Shown in pieces: positions 46,201-59,596 of a stretch of 64,000 nt of DNA. The translations under genes and the position numbers were made by a program. The notes under the pieces are model-generated. The model did not search any database and was not told the origin of the DNA. It was given only the letters and a program-made list of their open reading frames with translations. Where the stretch lies: NCBI GenBank assembly GCA_024758765.1, contig CP101406.1, positions 2,356,001 to 2,420,000 of the forward strand, in the 5' to 3' direction. Position 1 is the stretch's first letter. Each line of letters begins with the position of its first letter. Origin of the DNA: Mycobacterium sp. SVM_VP21. GTDB lineage: Bacteria > Actinomycetota > Actinomycetes > Mycobacteriales > Mycobacteriaceae.

Positions 46201-46270
46201 TACGCACCATTTACTAGGTCGATTCCGCCCCTATGCCCCACCAGATGGGCCATCGTGTCGTCCAGGCATA

Positions 46271-46292
46271 CGAAAAAGGGCCCAGCTGGGCA
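46271..46292 (-). terminator. Minus-strand terminator-like hairpin
   Basis: GCCCAGCTGGGC (12-bp palindrome) followed on the minus strand by CCTTTTTCG. Together with the hairpin at 46382-46412 it insulates mraZ from the DUF3040 gene upstream. Confidence 0.5.
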
Positions 46293-46325
46293 CCAAACGA
46301 CCAGCTCAGCGCCAATGTAGGCAAA

Positions 46326-46340
46326 GTGGGGCGAGGTGGG
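46326..46340 (+). promoter_or_regulatory. Second GTGGG pair, opposite orientation
   Basis: GTGGG at 46326-46330 and 46336-46340 on the plus strand, 10 bp apart, about 180 bases upstream of mraZ and inverted relative to the main array. A possible distal MraZ site. Confidence 0.4.
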
Positions 46341-46381
46341 GTGCGCGCAGGGTCACCGGAGCTGCCGCGCGCCGAAACGCC

Positions 46382-46412
46382 AAGAAAAAGGGCAGCCGAT
46401 CGGCTGCCCTTT
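46382..46412 (-). terminator. Rho-independent terminator (palindromic)
   Basis: GGGCAGCCGATCGGCTGCCC at 46390-46409 is a perfect palindrome, with TTTTTCTT following on the minus strand and TTTC on the plus strand. It ends the DUF3040 gene transcript. Confidence 0.8.
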
Positions 46413-46438
46413 CACATCACACGTGCCGCTGGATCGGC

Positions 46439-46840
46439 CTAAGGCTCGAACCGGCGGCGGAAACGGTCTTCCATCCGGCTGGCGAACGTGCCGCCGCCCT
46501 TGACCCGCCGCGGCGAACTCCCGCCCGGCCTGGCCGCACCCTCACGGCTGGCGGTCGCGTGGTTGCCGGTGATAGCGAACACCACTCCACCGAACATGAC
46601 CACGAATCCCAGCACGCTCAGAATCAGGAATGCCGAATTGACGGTGGTCGCATAGATCGGGATACCGGAGACCAGCATCACCAGACCGACCACGAACAGT
46701 GTCATGCCCTGCACCCGCCGGCGGGTGGTCGGGGTACGCAGGGCGCCGCCGCGAACGCTGGAAGCGAACTTGGGGTCCTCGGCGTAGAGCGCGCTCTCGA
46801 TCTCGTCGAGCATGCGCTGCTCATGATCGGAGAGTGGCAT
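46439..46840 (-). CDS. DUF3040 membrane protein
   Basis: A 133-residue protein. The conserved DUF3040 start MPLSDHEQRMLDEIESALY is followed by two membrane segments (about 45-65 and 70-92) and a basic C-terminal tail (GTFASRMEDRFRRRFEP). It lies next to mraZ in actinobacteria. The family is uncharacterised. A strong terminator lies 27 bases after the stop. Confidence 0.88.
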   Translation of the reverse strand: MPLSDHEQRMLDEIESALYAEDPKFASSVRGGALRTPTTRRRVQGMTLFVVGLVMLVSGIPIYATTVNSAFLILSVLGFVVMFGGVVFAITGNHATASREGAARPGGSSPRRVKGGGTFASRMEDRFRRRFEP

Positions 46841-47083
46841 TCGTCCCTCCTTGCCGACGGCCGCTCATATCATTGCCCACGGCGCAATACGGACTGGTGC
46901 GGGCAACTAACACTGATAATACGAGGTAGGCCTGCGCCGTACCACAGGCTTCACCAGCCGATTGTAGCGGCGGTCCGACGATGTCGAACCACAACGGCCG
47001 ACGCCGCAGGACCCAATCGCCGATAATGGGACTCCGGACATCGGGCACGCTCCCCCTTCTGCGGGAAAGGAACCTGCACGTTG

Positions 47084-47689
47084 GTGACCTTCCTCCTCGA
47101 CATGTCGCCGCGCGAAATGGCGGATCACCTCGGTGCGGCTCTGCGCGTCTACGTCACCGCGATGGGTTACCCCCCGGGCACCGAGAGCCAACGTGCCGCG
47201 ATGTGGCTCGACCACACCCGCCGGAGCGGCTGGCGGGCGGTGGCCGCCTTCCAAGACAACGAAGCCGGCGAGATTGGTCAGCCGGACGCCGCGCCGGCCG
47301 GGTTGAATGGCGCCGAGCTGCTGGGCGTGGCCTACGGCTACTGCGGAGCCCCCGACCAGTGGTGGCAGCAGCAGGTGGTGCTGGGTTTACAGCGCCGCGG
47401 CCTGCCCCATCCCGACATCGCGCGCCTGATGGCCAGTTACTTCGAGCTGACCGAATTGCACGTGGCGCCACGCGCCCAGGGCAGCGGCCTGGGTGAAGCC
47501 CTGGCACGCCGCCTGCTGGCCGGGCGTCCTGAAGCCAACGTGCTGCTGTCCACACCGGAGACCAATGGCGAAGGCAACCGCGCCTGGCGGTTGTATCGGC
47601 GGCTGGGGTTCACCGACGTCATCCGCGGTCACCACTTCGCCGGGGATCCGCGGCCGTTCGCCATCTTGGGCCGACCACTGCCGTTGTAA
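47084..47689 (+). CDS. GNAT-family N-acetyltransferase
   Basis: About 201 residues. The acetyl-CoA loop is APRAQGSGLGEALARRLL (about 128-145), followed by RAWRLYRRLGFTDV typical of the GNAT C-terminus. Start is TTG 47081 or GTG 47084, with AAAGGAA upstream. Position between the DUF3040 gene and lppM matches M. tuberculosis, where this protein is reported to acetylate metabolic enzymes. Its substrate here is not established. Confidence 0.85.
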   Translation: MTFLLDMSPREMADHLGAALRVYVTAMGYPPGTESQRAAMWLDHTRRSGWRAVAAFQDNEAGEIGQPDAAPAGLNGAELLGVAYGYCGAPDQWWQQQVVLGLQRRGLPHPDIARLMASYFELTELHVAPRAQGSGLGEALARRLLAGRPEANVLLSTPETNGEGNRAWRLYRRLGFTDVIRGHHFAGDPRPFAILGRPLPL

Positions 47690-47743
47690 ATCCAAGCGCC
47701 GCGTCGTCACCGGAGCCGCCGACTGGTCTGGCACGATGACGTC

Positions 47744-48490
47744 GTGCATGTTCGGCGTTCGCTACAGCCCGCTCGGAGACCCGTTCCAGCGCCCCCTCAG
47801 CGCCGGTTTCGACGGTTGGGCACCTACCGTCGCCTGGTGGCTCTGGTCACGCTGCTGTTGATCGCGGCGCCGTTGGCCGGGTGCGTGCGCATTCGGGCCA
47901 ACATCACCGTCTCTCCCAACGATCAGGTCTCCGGCCAGATCGTCGTTGCGGCCAAGCCGCGCAACGACAACGACACCGGGCCCAAGCTCAGCGCCGACCT
48001 GCCGTTCCCGCAGAAGGTCGCGATTTCCAACTACAGCAGGGACGGCTATGTCGGCTCCCAGGCGGTGTTCTCCGACCTGACCTTCGCCGAACTGCCGCGG
48101 CTGGCCGAAATGCACCGCGACGCGGCCGGGGTGGACCTGTCACTGCGCCGCGCCGGAAACCTGGTGATCCTGGAAGGCCGGGTGGATCTCACCTCACTGG
48201 GCGACCCGGAGGCCGACGTCGAGTTGAGTGTCGCGTTCCCCGGCGAGGTGACGTCCGCCAACGGCGAACGCATCGGCAGCGACACGGTGCAGTGGAGGCT
48301 AAAGCCAGGCGTGGTGAGCACCATGAGCGCCCAAGCCCGCTACACCGATCCCAGCACCCGCTCCTTCGCCCACGCTGCCCTGTGGCTGATCCTGTCTACG
48401 CTCGCCGCGGCGGGCGCGGTCGCGGCTATCGCCTGGTACGGGCGGGACCGCTCACCACGATTCAGCTCCCCCGACGACAGCGCCGGCTAA
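47744..48490 (+). CDS. lppM: Lipoprotein LppM
   Basis: A 248-residue lipoprotein with an Arg-rich N-terminus, hydrophobic segment and lipobox PLAGC (Cys 47), a beta-rich domain of the LppM type (ITVSPNDQVSGQIVV ... GRVDLTSLGDPEADVELSVA) and a C-terminal membrane segment (about 208-230) before a polar tail. The GTG start gives a rather long signal peptide, and a later start would fall inside it. In M. tuberculosis LppM is implicated in phagosome interactions; here only family and position support the name. Confidence 0.87.
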   Translation: MHVRRSLQPARRPVPAPPQRRFRRLGTYRRLVALVTLLLIAAPLAGCVRIRANITVSPNDQVSGQIVVAAKPRNDNDTGPKLSADLPFPQKVAISNYSRDGYVGSQAVFSDLTFAELPRLAEMHRDAAGVDLSLRRAGNLVILEGRVDLTSLGDPEADVELSVAFPGEVTSANGERIGSDTVQWRLKPGVVSTMSAQARYTDPSTRSFAHAALWLILSTLAAAGAVAAIAWYGRDRSPRFSSPDDSAG

Positions 48491-48493
48491 GGA

Positions 48494-50660
<2,167 letters not shown>

Positions 50661-50675
50661 TCGCTCGGAGCGCCG

Positions 50676-52313
50676 ATGTCGAACCCCACCACCACACCGG
50701 TCCCCCGCGCGTCCAGCGACGCCGCGAGCCGCCTGTCCCGACTGCGGCAGTTCGCCGCCGGCGAGCAGGCGGGAGCGGCATGGCTCGGCTGTCTGGGCGC
50801 GCTGTTGATCACCTTGGGAGGCTTGGGTGCCGGCAGCACCCGCATCCAGGACCCGGTGCTGGATTCCCTGCATCTGTCATGGCTGCGTTTCGGCCACGGC
50901 CTGGTGCTGTCATCGGTGCTGCTGTGGGCCGGGGTCGCGGTGATGCTGGTGGCCTGGCTCGGCTTGGGCCGGCGGGTGATCGAGGGCACCGTGAGCACCT
51001 ACACATTGATCACCACCACCGGCTTCTGGCTGGCACCGCTGCTGCTGTCGGTCCCGGTGTTCAGCCGCGACACCTACTCATACCTGGCCCAGGGCGCCCT
51101 GCTGCGGGATGGATTCGACCCGTACGTGGTGGGGCCGGTGGACAACCCCAATCCCCTGCTCGAAGATGTCAGCCCGATCTGGGCAGCGACGACGGCACCG
51201 TACGGCCCGGCGTTCATTCTGGTCGCCAAGCTCGTCACGATGCTGGTGGGCAACAACGTGGTGGCCGGCACCATGGTGCTGCGCTTGTGCATGCTGCCCG
51301 GGCTGGCGCTGCTGATCTGGGCCGCACCCCGGGTCGCCGCCCGAGTCGGTGGCAGCGCACCCGCGGCGCTGTACCTGGCCGTGCTCAACCCGCTGGTGAT
51401 CATCCACCTGATGGGTGGAGTCCACAACGAGATGCTGATGGTCGGCCTGGTGATGGCCGGGATCGCGCTGACCCTGGAACGCCGCCACGTGGCGGGGATA
51501 ACACTGGTGGCGCTGGCGGCCGCGGTAAAAGCCACCGCCGCAATAGCATTGCCGTTCCTGGTGTGGGTGTGGATGCGTCGCCTGCGGGAACCCCGCGGTT
51601 CAGCGAGGCTCGACGAAGGAGAGCCGAAGCTGGAACCGCGACTTGAGCGCCGCGGTTCAGCGAGGCTCGACGAAGGAGAGCCGAAGCTGGAACCGCGACT
51701 TGAGCGCCGCGGATATCCGACGGTGATCGCATTCGCCACCGCGGCAGCGGTGTCCACCACGATCGTCGTCGCGGTGTTCGCCGTGCTGTCGGCCCTGGCC
51801 GGCGTGGGTCTGGGCTGGTTGACCGCACTGCTGGCCGGCAACGTCAAGATCATCAACTGGCTCACTGTGCCGACCGCGGCAGCCAATCTGATCCACGCCG
51901 TCGGCGGCTTGTTCGCCCCGGTCAACTTCTATGCCGTTCTGCACATCACCCGGATCAGCGGGGTCGTGGTGATCGGGCTGCTGCTGCCGGTGCTGTGGTG
52001 GCGAGCGCGGCGCGACGATCGCTCTGCGGTCGCCGGGATCGCCTGGGCCATGCTGGTGGTGGTGCTGTTCGTGCCGGCCGCATTGCCCTGGTACTACACC
52101 TGGCCACTGGCGGTGGCGGCCACCGTGGTCCGCTCACCAACCGCGATCGCCGCGATCGCCGCGGCGTCGACTTGGATCATGGTGATCTTCAAACCCGACG
52201 GCTCGCACGGCATGTACACCTGGCTGCATGTGATCGGTGCGACCGGATGCGCGGTGTACGCCTGGTACCGGCTGTCGCGGGCAGAACAAGGGCATGCCCT
52301 CGACGCTGCTTGA
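50676..52313 (+). CDS. mptA: Alpha-1,6-mannosyltransferase MptA, with two repeat insertions
   Basis: A 545-residue GT-C membrane mannosyltransferase that extends the mannan core of lipomannan/lipoarabinomannan using polyprenyl-phosphomannose. It has about 12 membrane segments; the first luminal loop carries the catalytic-type acidic motif (PVFSRDTYSYLAQGALLRDG). Residues 307-344 are two exact 57-bp repeats (51594-51707) in tandem inside a cytoplasmic or loop segment after VWVWMRRLREP. Subtracting 38 residues restores normal family length. The start is 15 bases after the prenyl synthase stop. Confidence 0.93.
   Translation: MSNPTTTPVPRASSDAASRLSRLRQFAAGEQAGAAWLGCLGALLITLGGLGAGSTRIQDPVLDSLHLSWLRFGHGLVLSSVLLWAGVAVMLVAWLGLGRRVIEGTVSTYTLITTTGFWLAPLLLSVPVFSRDTYSYLAQGALLRDGFDPYVVGPVDNPNPLLEDVSPIWAATTAPYGPAFILVAKLVTMLVGNNVVAGTMVLRLCMLPGLALLIWAAPRVAARVGGSAPAALYLAVLNPLVIIHLMGGVHNEMLMVGLVMAGIALTLERRHVAGITLVALAAAVKATAAIALPFLVWVWMRRLREPRGSARLDEGEPKLEPRLERRGSARLDEGEPKLEPRLERRGYPTVIAFATAAAVSTTIVVAVFAVLSALAGVGLGWLTALLAGNVKIINWLTVPTAAANLIHAVGGLFAPVNFYAVLHITRISGVVVIGLLLPVLWWRARRDDRSAVAGIAWAMLVVVLFVPAALPWYYTWPLAVAATVVRSPTAIAAIAAASTWIMVIFKPDGSHGMYTWLHVIGATGCAVYAWYRLSRAEQGHALDAA
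51594..51650 (+). repeat. 57-bp in-frame palindromic coding repeat, copy 3 (mptA unit 1)
   Basis: Encodes RGSARLDEGEPKLEPRLER. CGCGGTTC at the left end pairs with GAACCGCG at about 51632-51639, and GGCTC pairs with GAGCC inside. Identical to the next unit. Confidence 0.92.
51651..51707 (+). repeat. 57-bp in-frame palindromic coding repeat, copy 4 (mptA unit 2)
   Basis: Exact copy of 51594-51650 in head-to-tail tandem, adding another 19 codons in the same frame. Confidence 0.92.
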
Positions 52314-52330
52314 AAGATGCCGCTTGAAGC

Positions 52331-52735
52331 TCAGTACGCCATGGCTTGCGCCCGGCGCATCACTTCACGGGCCTGATGGGCGTGCAGTGCATCGATGGGG
52401 CGGGCATTGTCGATCGACTCCCGCACGCCGTCGCGAGTCAACGACAGCGACGAATCCGGGGTGAACAGCCACCGCACGATGTCGGTCTCCTGATAGCCGC
52501 CGTCGCGCAGCACCGCCAACAGCCCGGGCAGGCTCTTGAGGATGTCCCCCTCTTCGGTAAAGAAGTTCCGCGGCACCCTCAACGCCCCCGCCCGCCGCAC
52601 CGCGATCAGGTGATTGTCCCGCAGGTACTGATGCACTTTGGTGACGGGCACCGCCAGCATCTCGGCGACCCGAGGCAGGTCAAATGTGGGTTCGTCGGGC
52701 TCAAGCACGTCTTCGGAGGCCGGAATGCTGCTCAC
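52331..52735 (-). CDS. Winged-helix DNA-binding protein, PknL substrate type
   Basis: A 134-residue protein. An acidic N-terminus with Thr (EDVLEPDEPTFDLPRVAEM) precedes a DNA-binding helix-turn-helix (VPVTKVHQYLRDNHLIAVRR) and a C-terminal helical part. In M. tuberculosis the homologue next to pknL is phosphorylated by PknL near the N-terminus, which controls DNA binding; the acidic Thr-containing start here fits. GTG start at 52735. It is divergent from pknL. Confidence 0.85.
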   Translation of the reverse strand: MSSIPASEDVLEPDEPTFDLPRVAEMLAVPVTKVHQYLRDNHLIAVRRAGALRVPRNFFTEEGDILKSLPGLLAVLRDGGYQETDIVRWLFTPDSSLSLTRDGVRESIDNARPIDALHAHQAREVMRRAQAMAY

Positions 52736-52787
52736 GACACAAGTCTAGAACCGCCGGACCGGCCATCTGCACACATACCATGACCAG

Positions 52788-53990
52788 GTGACTGGAGCGT
52801 GGGGCGGCGACGCGCTGGAGGGCGCGCTGCTCGACGGCCGGTACCGGGTGGGCACCCGGATCGCCACCGGCGGCACCTCGACGGTGTACCGCGGTCTGGA
52901 CGAGCGCCTGGACCGTCCGGTCGCGATCAAGGTGATGGACCTGCGTTACGCCGGTGACCAGCAGTTCCTGACGCGCTTCCAGCTCGAGGCCCGAGCGGTC
53001 GCCCGGCTCAAAGACCCGGGGCTGGTGGCGGTGTACGACCAGGGATTCGGCACCCCGCACGACCCCGGGCAGCCGTTTCTGGTGATGGAACTCGTCGAGG
53101 GCGGGACGCTGCGCGAGTTGCTCAACGAACGTGGCCCGATGCCGCCGCACGCGGTCGCCGCGGTGCTGCGGCCGGTGCTAGGAGCCCTGGGGATCGCGCA
53201 TCGGGCCGGGCTGGTGCACCGCGACGTCAAACCGGAGAACATCCTGATCTCCGACGACGGCGACGTGAAGGTGGTCGACTTCGGGTTGGTACGCGCCATC
53301 GCGGCGGCTGGAATCACCTCCACCAACGTGATTTTGGGCACCGCCGCCTATCTGTCCCCGGAGCAGGTCCGGGACGGCAACGCCGGCCCCGCCAGCGACG
53401 TGTACGGGGTCGGCGTGCTCACCTACGAGCTGTTGACCGGGCACACGCCGTTCTCCGGTGATTCGTCGTTGACGGTGGCCTACCAGCGGCTGGATCATGA
53501 TGTCCCCCTGCCGAGTTCGGCTATCGACGGAGTCCCAGGCGAATTCGACGACCTGGTTGCCCGGGCAACCGCCCGCGAACCGGCGGAGCGCTATGCCGAT
53601 GGGCTCGAGATGGCGCACGCGGTTGACATGATCACCGAGCGACTCGCGCTGCCGGAGTTCCGGGTGCCGGCCCCCCGAAACTCCGCCCAGCACAACGCCG
53701 CCGCCCCGGCCCGCCGCGCCCCGGAACGCCCGGCGCCGCCGCAACGCCAGACACCGCAACACCAGACACTGCACATGACCCGCGGCCCGGCGGACTGGAT
53801 CGAGGACACCGATACCCAATATGAGTTGGTTACAGGACAATTCGGCGGCGTCGAACTGAGCCGCTTCGTGTTGGAACGCCAGCACGCGCGCCGGATGGTG
53901 GTCATCTGGCTCGCCGTGTTGTTCGCAACCACCACGTTGGTCGCCGCGTTGGCGTGGACGCTAGGCAACAACGTCGGCGCGCTGCTCTAG
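52788..53990 (+). CDS. pknL: Serine/threonine protein kinase PknL
   Basis: A 400-residue receptor-type kinase. The Gly loop is GTRIATGGTSTVYRG (22-36), the ATP-lysine K48 (VAIKVM), the catalytic loop HRDVKPENIL, the DFG motif DFGLVRA, and YLSPEQVRDG the P+1 region. A Pro/Arg/Gln-rich juxtamembrane linker (about 290-335) leads to a membrane segment (about 373-395). There is almost no extracellular part and no PASTA domain, as known for PknL. It faces the winged-helix substrate gene. Confidence 0.95.
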   Translation: MTGAWGGDALEGALLDGRYRVGTRIATGGTSTVYRGLDERLDRPVAIKVMDLRYAGDQQFLTRFQLEARAVARLKDPGLVAVYDQGFGTPHDPGQPFLVMELVEGGTLRELLNERGPMPPHAVAAVLRPVLGALGIAHRAGLVHRDVKPENILISDDGDVKVVDFGLVRAIAAAGITSTNVILGTAAYLSPEQVRDGNAGPASDVYGVGVLTYELLTGHTPFSGDSSLTVAYQRLDHDVPLPSSAIDGVPGEFDDLVARATAREPAERYADGLEMAHAVDMITERLALPEFRVPAPRNSAQHNAAAPARRAPERPAPPQRQTPQHQTLHMTRGPADWIEDTDTQYELVTGQFGGVELSRFVLERQHARRMVVIWLAVLFATTTLVAALAWTLGNNVGALL

Positions 53991-54000
53991 TTCCCTCCGC

Positions 54001-54058
54001 CGAGCAGACAGAGAATCGCATCACGGGTCGCCTATCCGTGCGATTCTCTGTCTGCTCG
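54001..54058. terminator. Large perfect hairpin between convergent pknL and aroG
   Basis: A perfect 20-bp inverted repeat: CGAGCAGACAGAGAATCGCA (54001-54020) pairs with 54039-54058 across an 18-base loop. It lies 11 bases after the pknL stop and 27 bases after the aroG stop, the place for a two-way terminator, though no T-run follows. Similar GAGCAGACxxxxAATCGC hairpins are common intergenic elements in mycobacteria. Confidence 0.7.
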
Positions 54059-54084
54059 CGGTAAAGAAACTCGCGGCAAGAAAA

Positions 54085-55989
<1,905 letters not shown>

Positions 55990-55993
<4 letters not shown>

Positions 55994-57003
55994 TGCCACG
56001 GACCGCCCGGCCGGTGTATCCGCGGAATCGCAACCGGCATGGTCGGCGCCGACGCCTCCGAAACCGCCCGGTTGGGCCCCGAGCGGGCAGGCGAACCTGC
56101 GGCGGGCGCCGGCCTGGCCGGCGGCCTGCCGATGGGGACCTGCTGGCGGGGAACCATGAACTGCACCGTCGGTGCCGACGCGGCCCGCACCTCACGGTCG
56201 AGCTCGGCGTCGACGGCCCGCTCATCGGGCACTTGGGGCCGACCCGCGATCGCATCCTGCAACCAGAGCTTGGCCGCAATAGCCGGGCGGCGCAGCCGGC
56301 GCTCGCGCTCCAACGCACGGTGCATCCGGTCCCGACGGGTCAGGTAGCGCCAGCGGGCCCAGGGGGCGTGTGGCCGTGACAACCGCACCGCGCCCACCAC
56401 CAGTAGCGGAAAGAAGAACATCCCGATCAACCCGGTCCACACCTTGCCTTTCAACAACACCATCACCCCCAGCGGCAGCGCCATCACCAGGCTGGCGATC
56501 ACACCGGCGTGGATCAGCGGCGAGGAGGTGTCGTGCCACGTCGACAGCACAAACGTCAGCGGATGAAAACCCAGCACCAAGAGTCCGGTGACCGCGGCGG
56601 CGGCGAACACAGCGTCCACCGAGGCACGTCCGTCCTCCTCCCAATACACGTCGGACAGGTGCAAGATCAGCGCGTACTCGTCGAGCACCAGCGCCGCTCC
56701 GACCCCGAACGTTATCGCAGCCAGGCTGAATGCCGGCTCATGCGCGTTCGGCCCGGCGGCCACCAGCGTCACCCCGGCGACCATCACCAACACGACCCCG
56801 AAGACCACGTGGTGAATGTGCTTGGAGCCGAAGCGCAGGTTGCGGGGCTGCCACCACCGCGGCGGACCGGGGTTTCCGGCCTGGCTGCGGATATAGCGCA
56901 CCACGGAGCGGGTCACCAGAAACGTCACCAGGAAGGCCAGCAGACAGCCGAGCAACGGCAGTCTGCCACGGCCGACGATGTCGTCGCGGAACCATTCCAG
57001 CAC
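55990..57003 (-). CDS. Integral membrane protein
   Basis: A 337-residue protein with about six to seven membrane segments in the first 230 residues ([57 protein letters not shown]), several conserved His and Asp residues in loops ([23 protein letters not shown]) and a basic, Pro/Ala-rich cytoplasmic tail. Position between the exoribonuclease and the mannosyltransferase matches M. tuberculosis. The family is uncharacterised. Confidence 0.85.
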
Positions 57004-57096
57004 CTAATGCAACGTACGCCCTCGTGGCACACCACGCCGGGATCGCCACAGGTATCCCCCGGCTTAACGTCGCTACCGGATAGGCTGTGCTGCGAC

Positions 57097-58392
57097 ATGA
57101 CTACATCGCGGCCGCCCGACCCGGGCCGTCGGCGCGGGGGCATCAGCGGTTGGGCCGTTTGGTGGATCTTCACGTTGCTGGCGATTGCAGCCCTGGGCTA
57201 CACGACGTGGCGGGCGCTGGGCAGCACGCCCTACCACATCGACGTCGACGTCTACCGGATGGCGGCGGAGGCCTGGCGTGCGGGCCGGCCGCTCTACGGC
57301 GAGGACTGGTTCCAAACCCAGATCGACGGGACGGTACTGCCGTTCACCTATCCCCCGATCGCCGCGGTGATGTTCGCTCCCCTCACCTGGGTGTCGCTGG
57401 GCACCGCCACCGCCGCGCTGACCGTCCTGTCGACGCTGCTGCTGGTGGTGTCGATCACCATCGTGCTGACCGGTCTCGGGGTCCACTTCGACGTGCGCCC
57501 GGGCAGCGGGCCAGCCTGGTGGCACCGCGGCGTGGTGGCCGTGGCGATCGTGGCGGCCTCCATCTGGCTGGATGCCGAACCGATCTGGGCCAACTTCGAC
57601 TTCGGCCAGGTCAATGCGGTGCTGATGACGCTGGTGATCGCCGACTGTGTGCCACGGCGCACCCACTGGCCGCGCGGCGCGCTGCTGGGTATCGCAGTGG
57701 CACTCAAGCTGACCCCGGCGGTCTTCCTGCTCTACTTCCTGTTACGACGCGACCGGCGCGCCGCGGTCACCACCGTGGCATCGTTCCTGGCGGCGACCCT
57801 GGTGGGCTTCGTGATGGCCTGGAGCGACTCCTGGCAGTACTGGACGCACACCGTCAGCGATACCGACCGCATCGGCGGGGCGAGCCTGAACACCAACCAG
57901 AACCTGGCCGGCGCCCTGGCCCGGCTGCCGCTGAACGACCAGTTGCGCTCGGTGCTGTGGCTGGCGGGTTGCGTCCTGGTGCTCGCGGCGATGTGGTGGG
58001 CGGCGCGCCGTGTGCTCGCCGCCGGCGAGCCGATCTTGGCGCTGGTCTGCGTGGCACTGTTCGGGTTGGTGGTCTCGCCGGTGTCGTGGTCACACCACTG
58101 GGTGTGGATGCTGCCCGCCGTGGTGGTCACCGCGGTGGTGGCCTACCGACATCGTGCGGTCGCGTTGGGCGCGCTCAGTGTGGCCGGGGTGGCGCTGATG
58201 ATGCGCAGCCCGATCGAGTTGCTGCCGGAACATCACGAGGCCGGCGCGGCGTGGTGGCGCCAACTGGCCGGGACGTCCTACGTGTGGTGGGCGCTCGCCG
58301 TGATCATCACGGCCGGCGCGACGCTGCGGCCCGGCCCCCGGACGAATCCGGATCAGCCCGCCGCAGTCTCCGGAAACCGGGCGACCGGCTGA
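57097..58392 (+). CDS. Alpha-1,2-mannosyltransferase (DUF2029/GT87 type)
   Basis: A 431-residue GT-C membrane protein with about ten membrane segments. The catalytic-type Asp motif is near [18 protein letters not shown] (about 48-65). [15 protein letters not shown] and SHHWVWMLP are family segments. In M. tuberculosis the homologue at this position adds alpha-1,2-mannose branches and caps to lipomannan/lipoarabinomannan, fitting with mptA upstream. ATG 57097 is the sensible start, directly after TAGGCT (possible -10), so the mRNA may have a very short leader. Confidence 0.9.
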   Translation: MTTSRPPDPGRRRGGISGWAVWWIFTLLAIAALGYTTWRALGSTPYHIDVDVYRMAAEAWRAGRPLYGEDWFQTQIDGTVLPFTYPPIAAVMFAPLTWVSLGTATAALTVLSTLLLVVSITIVLTGLGVHFDVRPGSGPAWWHRGVVAVAIVAASIWLDAEPIWANFDFGQVNAVLMTLVIADCVPRRTHWPRGALLGIAVALKLTPAVFLLYFLLRRDRRAAVTTVASFLAATLVGFVMAWSDSWQYWTHTVSDTDRIGGASLNTNQNLAGALARLPLNDQLRSVLWLAGCVLVLAAMWWAARRVLAAGEPILALVCVALFGLVVSPVSWSHHWVWMLPAVVVTAVVAYRHRAVALGALSVAGVALMMRSPIELLPEHHEAGAAWWRQLAGTSYVWWALAVIITAGATLRPGPRTNPDQPAAVSGNRATG

Positions 58393-59087
58393 CCCGTTGC
58401 CCCGTCCTGCTGCGGGACACCGTTTTTGACGCTTGCCGCGTAGATGTCGACGTATTCCTGCCCGGACAACCTCATCAGCTCGTAGATCACCTCGTCGGTG
58501 ACAGCACGCTCGATGAAACGGTTGTCGGCCATCCCGTCGAAGCGGGAGAAATCCATCGGCTCACCGAAGCGGACCGTGACCCGGCCGAAGCGCAGCATCT
58601 TGGTGCCGGGAGGGTTGACGACGTTGGTGCCGACCATGACGACCGGGATCACTGGGACACCGGTATGCAGCGCGAGCCGCGCCAGTCCGGTCTTGCCCTT
58701 GTACAGCCGGCCGTCGGGTGAGCGGGTGCCCTCGGGGTAGATACCGAGCAGCTTGCCCTGCGACAGGATTCGCTGGGCCGTGGTCAGCGCGGCCTGCGCG
58801 GCGTCAGAGTCGTTGCGGTCGATGGGAACCTGCCCGACGGCGGTGTAGAACGACCGGGTGAGCCAGCCCTTGATGCCGGTACCGGTGAAGTACTCCGACT
58901 TGGCCAGGAAGGTGATCCGCCGGCGTACCACCAGCGGCAGGTAGAAGCTGTCCATGACGGCCAGGTGATTGCTGGCCAGGATGGCCGCCCCTTCGTCAGG
59001 GATGTTCTCCAGGCCCTCGACTTTCGGCCGCCCGATCAGGGCCAGCAGAGGCCCAAAGAATACGTACTTCACCAGCCAGTACCACAT
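58353..59087 (-). CDS. 1-acylglycerol-3-phosphate O-acyltransferase
   Basis: A 244-residue PlsC-type acyltransferase. The HX4D motif is in [13 protein letters not shown] (about 39-51), the second block [18 protein letters not shown] (about 118-135) contains the EGTR signature, and [12 protein letters not shown] follows. It makes phosphatidic acid or acylates a related lipid at the membrane. Its 3' end overlaps that of the mannosyltransferase on the other strand by 40 bases, which is unusual but both frames are well conserved. Confidence 0.92.
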   Translation of the reverse strand: MWYWLVKYVFFGPLLALIGRPKVEGLENIPDEGAAILASNHLAVMDSFYLPLVVRRRITFLAKSEYFTGTGIKGWLTRSFYTAVGQVPIDRNDSDAAQAALTTAQRILSQGKLLGIYPEGTRSPDGRLYKGKTGLARLALHTGVPVIPVVMVGTNVVNPPGTKMLRFGRVTVRFGEPMDFSRFDGMADNRFIERAVTDEVIYELMRLSGQEYVDIYAASVKNGVPQQDGATGQPVARFPETAAG

Positions 59088-59197
59088 GGCCCCTCCCTCC
59101 TGCCCCGACTAGGCGGCCGTGTTCGCGCCAACTTTACCGACCGGACGTGGCTAGAGCCACACGGTGATTCGTCACATCGCGAATTCCGTGGAATTCC

Positions 59198-59596
59198 TCA
59201 GCTTTCGGTTTCGATGGTGACCGGAATCGGCTCATAGCTGGGCCGGGCCGGCGGCTCGTCGCCGCCACCGCCTCCGCCGGGCGAGCCGGGGTCGGGCGGG
59301 CGGGGCGCCCCACCGTGCGGGTCGGCCTCTCCGACCACTGCGCGGATCACTTCGTACAGCGCGACGCTGTGCTCGGCGACGATGGTGAGCAGCGGATGTT
59401 CTTCCCCGGTTACCAGCGCCGCCAGCGCGCACACCGGGCACCACACCTGTTGACATTTGCCGGGGCCGTCCCCCGAGGAGGCCGCCAGCAGCGCCGCGGC
59501 GCGCACCGCAGGGTCGAGTCGATCCAGGATCGCTTGGGCAAGCTTGCGCAGCTCGGGCCCGAGCTCACCCAAGTCGGGGTGCGCGCCAGCGTTCAA
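59198..59596 (-). CDS. Small Cys-containing protein coupled to the ArsA-type ATPase
   Basis: A 132-residue protein with LNAGAHPDLGELGPELRKLA at the start, a Cys cluster CQQVWCPVCALAAL (possible metal site) in the middle and a Gly/Pro-rich tail. TTG 59596 overlaps the ATPase stop (TTGA) and has GAGGAGG upstream at proper spacing, which decides the start over a longer frame to 59629. It probably works with the ATPase; function unknown. Confidence 0.78.
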   Translation of the reverse strand: MNAGAHPDLGELGPELRKLAQAILDRLDPAVRAAALLAASSGDGPGKCQQVWCPVCALAALVTGEEHPLLTIVAEHSVALYEVIRAVVGEADPHGGAPRPPDPGSPGGGGGGDEPPARPSYEPIPVTIETES

